From Himantopus leucocephalus (Eukaryota; Chordata; Aves; Charadriiformes; Recurvirostridae), in NCBI GenBank assembly GCA_003993805.1, contig RSEF01000031.1, positions 17,710,341 to 17,774,340 of the forward strand: a DNA stretch of 64,000 nucleotides. Direction: 5' to 3'. Position numbers and translations under genes: made by a program. The notes beneath the pieces are model-generated. The model was given only the letters and a program-made list of their open reading frames with translations, was not told the origin of the DNA and ran no database searches. Positions 1 to 13,900 of the stretch are shown here, one piece after another. The stretch's first letter is position 1. Every line of letters starts with the position of its first letter.

Positions 1-929
1 TGCACAGAAAACCAGCCTATTAAAAGTTAAGGGAAGAATCACACGTCAACCCCTGCCACAAAAGTTGCACTTCTCAAAATAGACCCATATGATCTAATTT
101 TGAGGGAGCTAGCACTGTTGACTAGGACAAAGGTGACCAACTAGCCTTAGCCCAAATACAGTAAATGGAAAATGTTACTGGCCTGTGTATTCTGAACAGT
201 CAAGCACCAACGCAAAAACATAAGCCAGCTACTGTTTATCCTTTTGTGTTCCCCTTACTCAGGCTGCCTCTTCAGCAGATGTAAGGCTCAGACATTAATT
301 ACAATAGAAGGAATCTGCTAAATGCAGATTCAAAGACTGCCAGGATTCCTGTTGCTCGCAGGCAACCTACTTTAGAAAGCTCCTGGGTCTATGCACTGGA
401 TTACAGAAGTGTGTGAATTCCTTTGTTTTAAGGGCTCCCATTTGCAAGTGTGTACGTACAAATAAGAAAACAGTATTTGAGAGAGGCAAGACAATGGTGA
501 CACTAACAACTTCAAAAAGGATTTTCAAGTATCAGTAATTTACAGAAAGACTTGTAAGACTGGTGCACCCATCCTACTGTTCTTCTTAACTTTCAACATA
601 GCTGGTCAAAGATGAAATTAGGTTTTTCATTCTGGTTTGACCTTCAGGTGAATGGTTTGTCTTTTACAAAGTATCTGGGCTTTAAGTCATCCTGCCTTTA
701 AAACAATGAAAACTTAGCATCCTTCCTCAAGGAGCAGTTTCTAGTACTCCAATGATAGGAACCAAATTAACCCAGGTGACAGATTACATCCAAGAGTTTC
801 AAACATCTGCATTGCACTGCTGTGATGAACCATCCAAAACAGAGACTTGGTTGCCACCTCTCACTTGTGTCATCATTAAGGCGGCAGTAAATAATACTTT
901 ACCAAGTAAACAGAACACTTAACTGTAAT
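1..929. other. MTREX terminal intron, unique sequence
   Basis: AT-rich intronic sequence left of a CR1. No match to the final MTREX exon was found on the minus strand and no other gene is visible. Confidence 0.7.
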
Positions 930-1471
930 GAATCATAGAATCGTTATGGCTGGAAAAGATCTTTAAGATCATCGAGTCCAACCGTTACCTAACTGTACCA
1001 GTCCCACTTCTAAACCATGTCCCTGAGCACCATATCTAGACGGCTTTTAAACACATCCAATGATGGCGATTCAACCACTTCCCTGGGCAGCCTGTTCCTG
1101 TCTTTGATAACCCTTTCAGTGTAGAAGTTTTTCCTAATGTCTAACCTAAACTTCCCCTGGCGCAACTTGACGCCATTTCCTCTTATCCTATCAGTTGTGA
1201 CTTGTGAGAAGAGCCCAAGGCCCACCTCTCTACAGCCTCCTTTCAGGTAGGAGTAAGGTCTCCCCTCAGCCTCCTTTTCTTCAGACTAAACAACCCCAAT
1301 TCCCTCAGCTGCTCCTCGTAAGACTTATTCTCAAGACCCTCCACCAGCTTCATTGCCCTTCTCTGGACACTCTCCAGCACCTCAATGTCCTCCTTATACT
1401 GTGATGCCCAAAATTCAACACAGTACTTGAGGTGCGACCTCACCAGTGCCAAGTATGGTGGGACAATCACA
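930..1471 (-). mobile_element. CR1 LINE 3' fragment
   Basis: Minus-strand CR1 with the 3' tail at the left (AATCATAGAATCG). It retains part of the ORF2 C-terminus, with [20 protein letters not shown] and [20 protein letters not shown] readable in different segments. 5'-truncated, as usual for CR1. Lies in MTREX intron sequence. Confidence 0.92.
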
Positions 1472-1822
1472 AGCGCAAGAGCTGTACCTCTTAATGGCAA
1501 GCGTTTGGAACCGATTTTTCCCTTTAACTAGTGAAGTGAACCTTTTGTTGCAATACTTAGTATTTCTGAGTTTTATAGAAAGTTTTTAAAATGCAGAGAT
1601 ACCCCTTTTAAAAATTCTTCTATAGATTCCAAATTACCAACAGTGTAACTATAAATAAATATACACAGTAAACAATTTTTTTCCCCACTTAGTTGCAGCT
1701 GTGCCGATACTTGAATACATCTGAGTTAATAAATTTTATGATCTATTGTAAGGTTATTCAGAATTACCATTCCATGCTATGGAACTACCATCTCAAAACT
1801 CCTAGAGAACTGATTAACATAC

Positions 1823-1985
1823 CTTCAAAGACATCAGTCATTTTGCAGATGTGAGCAAAGTTGGCTCCATTTGCCCATGTATACACAACATCCATTAGGT
1901 TGGGTCTGAAAGAATTTAAGTAATTTTCTTCATCAATTTCCAGTTTTGCTTCTGCTGACACCTTGGCAATTCTTTTTGCACACTC
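1823..1985 (-). CDS. MTREX: MTREX near-terminal exon (helical bundle)
   Basis: Encodes [40 protein letters not shown] and [14 protein letters not shown], 54 codons plus one base. This matches the C-terminal helical (ratchet) domain of MTR4, about 105 residues before the family C-terminus. Acceptor TAAAG, donor GAAG|GTATGT. The last exon (about 50 residues) is not in 1-1822 and must lie outside the window. Confidence 0.94.
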
Positions 1986-4900
1986 CTTTAAAATATATAA
2001 AAAAATGAATTTATAATATGCTTATACAGATGAAGTGTTTAACCAATAGAAATGTTCACATATTATTAGGTACTGCATACCAGATGAGGTTTCCTTTTTA
2101 ATGTGAAATTATTCAGAATCAGAAGGTAAACCACTGTTTCACAGAATCACAGAATGGTAGGGGTTGGAAGGGAACATGTAGTCCAACCCCCCTGCCAGAG
2201 CAGGGTCACCTAGGGCAGGTTGCACAGGATNNNNNNNNNNNNNNNNNNNNNNNNNNNNNNNNNNNNNNNNNNNNNNNNNNNNNNNNNNNNNNNNNNNNNN
2301 NNNNNNNNNNNNNNNNNNNNNNNNNNNNNNCCTTGTGTATTTTATATTGGTATCAGGATCAATATTGGTTCTTAAGTATTATTAATGTTAAATAACTAGT
2401 CTTATTCTATTAAATCTGTTTATATTTCAACCCTTGTTTCCTTGTTTTTCCCCCCGATACCCCTTCCCAGGCGGGGAGGGGTCATCGGATGATAGAATAA
2501 TTGTCTAAACGACAAATTGTTGTGGGTTTCTCAAACCATAACAATTACTCTCTGTAAGTTTATATATACCAATGGTTTTAGACAATGCTGACCATACGTG
2601 ACTTAATCTACAACTGCTTTTTGAACATGTACTTTTTCCTTCAATGGGTTTTCTACAACATTTTAGGTACCAAACCCTTGAACAGGAATAGCCACATTTT
2701 TATATGCAAGAGTAAAAGGAGGCTAGAATACCCTATAAAAATTTGTTAGTCACAGACATCTCTGTCATATCAAGTTTGAATGATCCTTTGATTCATGCTG
2801 CATCAATTCACATGGTTCAAGGATAAAATTCTGCCCTCTTCAGCATAATATTGCATGATTAAGTGTATTCCAAAGATTTTAGATTTGCCCTGAAACATCT
2901 ATTACTTCATGTGCCTAGAAACAAAACAATATAAGACAGCTGATCATATCTGCAAATCAAGAAATATGGCACAGATAACAAATGCAAATTCCCAGATTAA
3001 TAACTTCAGACTCACTGAAAATTCAATAACCATGACACAGCCGTAAAAACGATGTTTATGTAGTAAACATTATAAATAAACATGAACAGGTAAGTACGTA
3101 AATTTAAGTTTAATATACAAGGAACTTGGAAGACCAAGTTCCAGCATCTCAAATTCTAATATCAATAACTGTTAACAGACAAAAATTTGATGTCTAGAAT
3201 CAGGGATGAGATGACCATACACACTATAAACAGCACAACAATAAAAGTAGCATAGTGCTGGCACAATCTAGAGGAAATAGAATTTCTTACTCAAAAATAT
3301 TTGGGTTTTTTTTATGAATTCCAAAGCAAGTAAGTTACTTTCTCCCTACTATACTGTACAATACATAGCACGAACCACTGCTTGAAATAAATTCTTCTGT
3401 CTACTGTAATTCAGGATAAAGCATTATTTGCATTCACAATTTTGTGGAACACTGGATTGTGAAATTATAGTGGAAAAACATGTAAATATAATTAACAATG
3501 AACATAACTGACAATGACTCATGGTTTTGCTTTCACATTGCAACAAACAGAGAATTACTCAGCGAAATATAGACATACTGTAACCTTAAATATCAATCTT
3601 AATTATATATATTCCTCACTAGAAAAAGGACTTCATTAGAAACTATGATACAGTGAAGAAAGATTTACAACTAAAGAAAAACTAGTAATATAGACTAAAT
3701 TCAACGGCATTTCTAGAAGAAAAGCCAAAGAATTGTCACAGCTGAGAAGCGGATGAAGGTTTAAAGACATGGCATAACAGTGATATATTTCAGCATAGTA
3801 TTGGAAATACATACTATCAAGTATACTACTACATTGAACAGTAATGGGGAAATGCATCAGTATCCCAGGACAAAAATGCATTGAATAGACACATTAAAAC
3901 TGGTAAATAACAGCTTCTTTAAGTCATTAGTTTTGCCTCTGCTCATAGAAACTAGTCTTTCCATACTGATTTTGAAAGTTACATAGCTTTAAGTCTGTTC
4001 CACAATTTTCAGCACCTATTGTCATTCTTTCCACAGAACTCAGAAGGAAAAATTCAACCCAGCGGCTAAAATGACTTAATGAAAAAAGTGCTGCTGGAGC
4101 CAGAGCCATCTCCTGCAGAACAGACTGTAATTTCAAAGCTAACATTCAAACCTAAAGGCTTTATACAACAGTGAGACAGGCCAGATACGGAGGGCAAATG
4201 TATGTGTGGATAAAATACGACACAGATAGAAGAAATGCCTCCAGTGACACAGAAGTTGGCAATTTTACATAGAAGGCTGAGCTGAGGGGGAAATCTGTTT
4301 TACTGCTCATATGGCTCTATGAAAAACACAGTCTAGAAGCAAAAGTTTAAGCAATAGCAGTGACAGTCCAGTTTTCCAACTTGAAAAAGAAAGAAATGTG
4401 ACTTTCAAAAGGATGATAGTAAACCAAACCAGAACCTCTTTTAGTAAGTTTTGTATGCACACATTTTTCTCATTTCATCTTTAATGAACATACATTAGAG
4501 AAGCACCAAAAGGTGCCACAATGTAAAGGCACCACCAGAACCTGAAAAAGACAACTTCTTATTTAGACCTAATAATTAATGACAATGGTCTCCTGCCAAA
4601 AATTACAGCAAAAATGCTACCACAGAAAAATACACTTTAAACCTAGGTTTTAATTTAGCCAGCAGAGTGGCCTGTCAAAACATTTCTGAAAGTGAGACCA
4701 CATCATCATCTCTAGGATTATGTGGAGACCAACTATAAAAATGGATTTCTGGAAGGAAAACCAAATCTGGCTTCTATTGCATCGTTGCCCTCGGTATCTT
4801 CTTCCACATTTTTCCCAAATCCATTTCTATTGTTTTGCTCTCTTTGTATTTTAACTTCCTAGCTCTCAACTCTACAGCAATGCCCCAGAAGACAAGCAAT

Positions 4901-7900
4901 CCCATGTGTCATGCACTACGTTAGCACGCAAGACAATCTTCCAGTTTATCTACATAGAGCCAAATGTCTGTCTCCCTATGCTCTTAATCCTCACTTACAG
5001 GTCCTATAGATTTTCTGAGAGTAGATAACGTCATAACTTTCCCATGAAAAGCTTAGTGTAGCACTGTTGGGGATGTTAGTTTGGAAACTTTGTAGTGCCA
5101 AGTGTACTTTTGAACTACTTATCCCAGCCATAAGCAAGCATTTCCTGCAAAAATATGCCAAAAGTTAAAAAATTAACACAGGACTTAGGGTTTGTCCCAC
5201 CTTCCATAGTTTTTTTTCTATATACTTTCACTTCAGGAAGGCCTGAGCTTTTTGTAAATTTGGGGTGAAAGGAAAATTTTTTGCTTTTGAAAACTACAAA
5301 GAAATCGGGAGTTTTATCTTATTTTCAGAAAAAGCAGTAAGGTACATGCTTTTCTAATGGTGAGAATGTATATTTTACCTTAACATTTGACTTCTTGGAG
5401 AAATTAACAACCACTCCCCATCCAAAGTCATCACCTTCGTTCTTCACCTGAAAATATTACAAGATGTTATAACATAACCCATGTACAATCACATGTTAGC
5501 AAGGTTATCTTTTTGTATTTCTGTTATTTACAACAGCAGTCACGGACTATTGTTCATCATGAAAACAGTATTTCTTTGAATTCATTGTTTAACAAAAACA
5601 TAACAAAAGTCAAAATTGTTGCTTAGCGTGATCCATGTAATTTTTCAAGATGGTAAACTGGCACACAGAAATGAACCCTGCAAATTTCACATAAAGGTAG
5701 ATTTGAAATAAAAACAAAGCAAAAGAAAAAACAAATTACCTTTACCAGTCTTCCTGGCTGCAGAAAGGGCAAGCAATACTTTGGTTTGTGAACATATTCT
5801 TCAATCTCTTTACCCAGTTTTGCAAGCTGCTGTCGGATTTTGTAGTATATGACCACATTCTCTTCATTGGGAATTGCTATTTTGTTGTACTGTCCTTCCA
5901 AATTATTCACTCCTGCAACAAAAAGTACAATCTCGTGGAAATGAGTAACTTCACAGGTTTAGTAATCAATGTTTCACTTTCACATCTACATAACTAGTAT
6001 TTTGTCACCATTTTTGGCATTTTCTATTTACAATAATCCATTCTCTGGAAAGCTAGAAATCTATAAATGTGTCCATTAAATTTTATTTATAGAAAATTAA
6101 ATACTAATGTTTGGGGTTTTTTTTAAATAAACAAGCTTGAGAAAATGGAGAGTGCTAGATCCCCAACTGTCCAGGAATCACTGATTTAGGGTTGCACACA
6201 AGTCCCAGAAAAACTTGCAATGATTTGTAGGAGGGCATTCACTACACACCAGTGCTCTTCTACCTCCTTCTACAAAAATAAGACTGCTTAATGACAGCTT
6301 CTAACAAGATGTCTTCTAACAAGAAGGAAGTTGTTAGAAGATGTTCTTCCTAACCTGTTTTAGCCTCTGGTTTAATCAGTTGGAAATCAGTATTTTCTTC
6401 CTCAAATATTTTACACCTTATTTAGGCAAATCACTTTTTATGATAAGCAACACGGTTCATTCCCTCACACTGGTAATACCACTAGTAAACAGAAACACAG
6501 GCCACATTACAAAGATCTCTTTTTCCTCTCTACCAGCTCACCCTCTTGCATGCTATTTGAATTAATATGGATGACTCAGAAATCCCAGTTCACTGGGACT
6601 TAACAGACAGCTAAGGGAAGTGCTCCCTATTTTTAGCTGCCATCTTTTTAAACAAAAAAGCTAGCAACCCATACTCATGGCATACTTTCCTCCTTGATCT
6701 AAACAACCATTTCTCTCCTTTGTGTTTTTAATTGCAGCCGAAGCAATTACAAAATTCTAATGCCCAGTATGGTGCCTAAACAAAAAATGTCCAAGAAATA
6801 CGAAAAAGTTCTTCAGCTCCGTTTTTCTATTTAAATAGTAATGCTGGAATGCCAGAATGAAGAATGCCAACTGGAACAGGAGGTTCTCAGGAAATACATA
6901 CTGTATTTGACTACTACTGTCTTAAATACTGCACCTGCAAACTAACAGAAACTCTGCAAAGGGAATCAAAACCACCCCTCTGCGTGTCTATCGAGGCTAC
7001 ACACACACACACAGTTTCTCTTAATATTCAATTAACAAATGAACAGATGAACTGCTCATTCATCAGTGGCAAAGGACGTGGTTACCTCTTGTGTTCTTAA
7101 GTCTTCAGGGTTAAGTTTTGGAAGAGGCCTCGCTCTCAAAACAGGGCTAAGATCTTTGGAAACTGACTTTGGCTCACGAGAACACACTATTTAAAGATCA
7201 CGGCTCAAAATTTACTCAGTGGAGTGCAAATAATGTCTCAGTCCTCTCTGAATTTTGCTTTGCATTTTAATTAAACATTTTTTGCTATACAACTTGGAAT
7301 GCCGTGTGCCTGAGTTCTTTTCAGAGATTGTAATGACGTATTAAAATTATGTTTCTTTTAGCTAAGTTCTGAATAACAAAAAAGAATAAGAATTTTATTC
7401 TCTGCACCTCTAAAAAGCCGCAGGAGATTTTAAGTTGTTTTTCCTTCTTCCTGTACCTACTCTTTAGCAATGTGGCAACCATTCTTGTCTGACTCGGAGA
7501 GGAAAGCCCTCTTCATAGATTGATAGTGCATATCAATATAGATATCAAGAGGAAATTACTCTTCCTGAAACAATAACATAACAGCAAATTGTGCAGTGGC
7601 AACTGTTGGCAGGGAAGACAAGAACTGCACAGGTATAAACTCTTATAAGCATAATGAAGTGTAACTACCCAGTCTCACAATGCAGCGCCTTCTATACTGA
7701 CTCTCATGAGAACAGCACAGAGTAATACTTACTTTCTACTATTTCTGGAATAGTTCTGTAATGTTGGAACTGATAGAATGATTTTTCTAACATGTATTCA
7801 GGGTTAATTTCCTCTACTCGAAGCAAGTTCAATACCATGTTGTATGTCAGGTGGAATGCACTGTTTAAAGGATCAGCTGAACCCTGAAAAAGATCCAAGA

Positions 7901-10900
7901 ACACTGTCCAGTTAAAAAAATATTAACCGCAGCATGTAAGAACATATCAAATAAATCACGATGCAGTGTTTTATATGAGGGGCTGCTCTGATGGGTAGTA
8001 CAACTTGTCTTGAATTTACATTACCTGTCTCATCAAATCCTAGGCAATTTTATTAAGCTGAACATGTAACAGTATTTATATGTCTCACCATATCTACAGT
8101 TATACTACAATATTATAAATTAAATCTGGATGAAATGGAAAGTTCAGATGACAAACTCAGATATTTCCTACAGACTATTATTTGGATTCCATTATTTTGA
8201 CTGGAAAAAGGGAGACATTACACCCATTTTTAAAAAGGGTAGAAAGGAGGACCCTGGGAACTACTGACCTGTCAGCCTCCCCTCTCTGCCTGGGAAGATC
8301 ATGGAACAGATCCTCCTAGAAGCTACGCTACGGCACAGGGAGGACAGGGAGGTGATTCAAGACAGCCAGCATGGCTTCACCAAGGGCAAGTCTTGCCTGA
8401 CCAACCTAGTGGCCTTCTATGATGGAGTGACTACATCAGTGGACAAGGGAAGAGCTATGGATGTTGTCTATCTGGACTTCTGTAAGGCGTTTGACACAGT
8501 CCCCCACAACACCCTTCTCTCCAAATGGGAGAGGTATGGATTTGATGGGTGGACTGTTTGATGGATAAGGAATTGGTTGGATGGTTGCATGCAGAGGGTA
8601 GTGGTCAATGGCTCAATATCCAGGTGGAGATCGGTGACAAGTGGTGTCCCTCAGGGGTCCATCCTGGGACCAGTGCTGTTTAGTAAGATACTAAACAGCA
8701 AAACAGTGTAATCTGGTATTTTTTCAAAACAGTATTTCCCAGTGAGACTCAAAAAGGTCTGGACTTGTAAGAAATCTAGAAAAGGCATAGAGAGAAAAAT
8801 AGTAAGGTCTGGTAAAAATACTACTAGATTACTGAAGACACTAGCAATCCACAGTGTTGCATAATAAGGAACAAAATGGCAAGTGAAACTTAATCTGAAA
8901 GTATATTATAAGAAGATGCAGTGCAACAGTTTGCAGTAGTTTAGTATTTACTGCTCATTAAAGAGTGACCTATACAGGAAATAAGAGATTTACTAAACAA
9001 GTGCTGTCATTTCAATAAAGCCTGTGAGTAAATTCAGTTACGATTAAACATTTTGAATTAATAACAACTAAAACAGATAACAAGAAAATGAGAAAGCTTC
9101 AAGACATATTTTTCATGCAACTATATGATTTCTGAAAGTTCAAGATATTCTATCAGGCATTTTAGAAGCTCAGAGAGGGCTGACACTGGGAAATATGCTC
9201 CTCTACACTTCCTTTTAAGCTAAAGATTTGATTTACCTAAACCCAATTATACTGTATCCTCTTGCAACTCATATCTTTGCCTTTTGCTATACAGTAATGT
9301 ATCTAGCAGAGATATTCCCTCATACAAAATAAAAAAATAAATGGCTATTGACAAAACAACTGATGATTAGTTTATATATGCAAATCCTGAAATTCAGATG
9401 AAGTGCTCTCCTAGATCAAGCTAAGACTAATGCATTTTAAATTACATTACCACAATATACATATTTTTCTTTCAATTTTAAATGTACAGCCAGGAATTCT
9501 GATACTACATCCATTGATGCACTGATGTCAGATTTAATAAGAGACAGTTTGAATCTAAGGCTCCTTCAGATGTAGGAGATTTAAGAATACTGTAATCCCG
9601 TTTGCTTTATGTGAGATATAGAGCCTTATGAGATTATCTTACAAATGCCAGAATCCTACTCACTTATTTCATCCCAGAAAAAAACCCAGCTGTTACAGAG
9701 AAGCCTTCAGCAAATGTTTATACTAAGAAAGTACCAACATGAACACACGTAAAACAAGTTTAACATAAATCATATAGCCTAATGTTTTGCTTTCCATGGC
9801 CAGAGACTCATTCAGTCATTCTAGCTTGCATCTGCGAGTAGATCATAAATACACACGTAGGTTTTCAACTCAAGTGATGCACCACAGAACAGAAATACCT
9901 CTTAGATTACATCATGAAATGTGTATTTAAAATAACACTGGCAGTTCTGAAATTACCACAAATGGGTTTCTACTAACAGAAATGTGTCAATAAGCACAAC
10001 ATCAACAGCTGAGCTGCAGTGTGCAGAGGAAAGCTGAAGTTTCTACAGACGTCTCTGGTCTGATACACCAAACAAAGACGAGAGAACTTCTGTCGCTGAT
10101 GCTAACCAATGTGTAACATAGCTTTTTCCTTAGACCTGATAAAACGATTACGTACCCAAGGTCTTGTCTATTTTTCTAATTATATCAGTTATTCCAGGAA
10201 AGAGAAATTACCACTCCCTACAACCCTTGCTTCTCTACAACAGAGAATGCCATTTAAAGAATGGTTATTTACTAAAGAATGGCACAGCAATTATGCCAGT
10301 GCCAGCTAATGGTGGGTCAGATTCTTTCCTACACCAACACCCACTGCTGTAACCATGCATCGGCTAAAGCAGGTGGCATACACCCACCAGCTGGCTACAG
10401 CCACTGGCATATCTACAGCCCAGTGGAGATCTGGCAAAAAGCTGCTGTGATTGCTCCAATCATACTATGAACACCTCTTTCCATTCCTGACAATGTTACA
10501 TAGCTTTACAGCCTAACTTAGCTGTGTGCTTCCAAGATTATCAAGTATTTGAAAGAATAAAATCATAAGTGTCAACAGTCTCACTGAAATACTATCATAA
10601 AGTGAGAAAACACAGTATAAAACATATGTACAGAACATGCCAAGAATCACCAAACAATCCCTGCAGGTTCACTTTTTAAAAATCAGCATAGTTCAATTGA
10701 GAAGGAGTGATTTAAGAATGAAGTAAAAACTTCACCTATTTCAAAGATTATATAAGACAGACTTATTGGAAAGGCAGCATTTGAGCAAGTTGCTGATGTG
10801 GCAATTTTTATTTTAAACACATAATCAGCATTTTACAATTTGAAAATAAAATCATTCTATTAAGACAAAGCAGTTAAAATATGAATCCTGTTTTGGCAAG

Positions 10901-13900
10901 AATTGTGAATTGTTCCTGTTCCTTCACCTCATAAACACGTCTTTCTCCGAGTTTCAGAAATTCCTTTTTTCTCAGTGTTGTTCTCTAAGCAATACTACAT
11001 TCAAAATCAAAAGTTCTGAGCAGCTTATTTTTTCTGAAAACTGGAAATGTTACTTCTCCAGCTTTACTGTATTACATCTTCAGCACATCCAGTGAATTCT
11101 GCAGTGTGCATTAGTCTCTACTGACTACCCCAGGCTATCAACAAGACTTGCATCTAACAGGCATCAATCGCCTGGATGCCCTTGCTTCACAAAACATGAG
11201 TAGACAATCAGCCTTTTCTGGCAAATTATAGATCGGCATGATTATTGAAGAGGCCACTAGTGGTTACCTAATGACACCTGTCAGATACATATGGTGGAGG
11301 GAAGGGAAGAACAGGAGGGGAGGAAACATGGGATATATTACTGACAGGAAAATGGAAAAGGTGGGCCTTCCTTTCCTAACTTGCTATTGAAGAGCGTACA
11401 CAGCATAAAGTGTTCAACTATCCTGGATTTTGTTTGCTGCGAAGATACAATATGAGGCAAGTCAGTTTAACTTACGTTTTCTCCATTATGGTCTCCTTCT
11501 CTTACAACCCCTTTCTCTGCACAAGCCCTGTGCCACCAGCTCCCAGATCAATTCCTTTTCTTTCTTACTTTCTCAAAAATATTGTGAAGCATGTGCATGA
11601 CATTTAGTTCACCCTCTATCATAGATCCTCCTCTCAGAATTCATCAACCTTCTCTCTGACAAGCTACAGCACGCAATGGTCAGCTTCAAATTCTCTCAGT
11701 CTCTAAGGAAGCCTCTCCCTTGTCTCCAGAGAAAAAGCTCCATATTAGAGAAAGGAGGAACCATCAACCACTCACGCAGAAGATCAGGCAAAATCCTAAC
11801 TGATCAGAGCTGCAACAAAAGTTGATGAGAAAGGCTGACTTGAACACACATCAAGAAGTCACTTTCAAACACATGCTGTGTCTACAACCTTATTGTTGTT
11901 GAACTACCATCCTCCTTCTCCAGCCTCCTTTCTGCAAGTAATCCTCCTCCTCACCCCTTCAAAGAGGGCAGTACCCCACCCCAAATCTTCAACACACAGT
12001 AGCAACAGATTTATTTCTGAGTACTTTAAAAAAAACAGAACTATTTTGCAAGCTTTTTTATCCCTCTGTATACAAACTGCTTGGATACATGAGAACAGTC
12101 TGGATACATCAACTAAAGTTCTCAGAAATTAATGACCTACTTTGTGCACTTGCAACCACTTCACTTCGAGAAATTTTAAGCCAACTTACCAAGAGCACCC
12201 TTTCAAGTCTTCCAAGACTTGGGTTGCAAAAGAGTGATTGGTTTAAGCTGATAATATTAAAAATCAAGAACATAACCATAAATAATTCACTACAGAAATA
12301 ATTTAGTTAAGAACTATCTGAAAACTATAGCCGCTATACACTGTGCCCTGTGTAACTGCCAATAATCTCAGAAGGGAGTCTCTTCTTAACACAATCAAAT
12401 CATCCAATAGGGCATTCAGCATTTACTAGTCCTACCATTTCTTGACCACATAAACTACAAAGATATGAAGACTGGGGAGGAGGAAGCTTAGTGTCTGGAA
12501 CTGATATTCACAGGGTTTTTTCACATTTTTTTTATTACTGTTAAGGCTTGGAAGCCTTGTCTAAATCAGAGATGCGAGAGCTGTCATTCCCGCATTATGG
12601 CACGTAGTGTTGAGCAAGACGTACATTTGGTAAGGGTTACTCTCTCTGTTCTCTCTTATAGTGGGAGAAAAATATTTACATTTTCAAAACTGTTCCCACG
12701 CAGAGAGAGGAACAAATTTTGCACATAACTTTCTTGCTCTCTAGCCTCTCACAGAAAACGTGTACAAAGCCTTCACAGGGAACACAAGATCGCAAATACT
12801 GTCTGGAGCTAACTCACAGGGACATTACAAGCTAACAAAGATGAAAGAGGCAACCTGCAAAGCAACAATAAAGTATCTTTCATAATCACACAGATTATGA
12901 CACAAATCAGATACACTACAGGACATATTTTATGCCATTTGGTCCACTGACAGTTTCATTTGCTTATCCGTGTTTCCAGAAATAGGCTGAACGAGTGAGT
13001 TTCCAAAAAGGAAACAAAGAACCTCTTTACAAAAAGAGCAAAGAACAGAACACACAGATGGTATTTAAAAGGTCTCTCACTTTTTTCATCATAAGGGGGA
13101 AATAAGTACACTTGGCTGTCTGTGATAGTCAACACTAGGAATTTCTATGAAAAACCTCATTAAATAAAAATGCAAGTGACTGCTTGATACGTCTGTAAGA
13201 CAAATACCTTTAGCGAAATGTTAATTAACAGCACACACTTTTTCCACATATCAACGATAAAGTTACTACATGAACAACCAGATCTCTCTCAGAAATACCA
13301 AAAAAGACTGTGTAGTTACACTGACAACAGGATTATCCTGAGCTATGTTAGCATGACCGTAAAACCAATAAAAACCCCTTTTGCAGGGTTATTTTTAACA
13401 GACAATGGTAAGCAGTTCTTTTAAGCACAATTTTATTACCAATATGGCTCACTGCTTTGCCCCCAAAAGAACTGCACCAACACAAATAGGAGCCACTGTG
13501 GGTGGCAAGACTGCTTTAGTAGGCTGTGCCGATGAAAATACCTCAGGCTTGGGTTCCACAAATGCTCCAGTTGTAATAAGAGACTTAAAAGGAAAAAACT
13601 GCATCTTGATTTCTCTTGCATGCAACTACCACCGTCTGAAGTTAGTTCTGAATGACTGAACTTTTCTGTCATTTACCCTCTCTAATACTGTAGCTCCTAC
13701 CACCATAACTATCCTTAGTTTTACTTCAGGCTGGTAACTCCAAGTTCTGTTTTTCCTCTAAGACTTTTGTCTTCTTTCTGAGCTGAACACAGAAAAATAA
13801 ACACAAAAATCCCTACCTGCCTGTACCAAGGCATCCCAATTTAACAAAGCAATATTTAAAACGTCAAGCAAATATTTCATACAACACAAATATCATACTT

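Noticed and set aside
6999..7014. (CA)n microsatellite
   Set aside because: Only about seven units, too short to report as a repeat locus.
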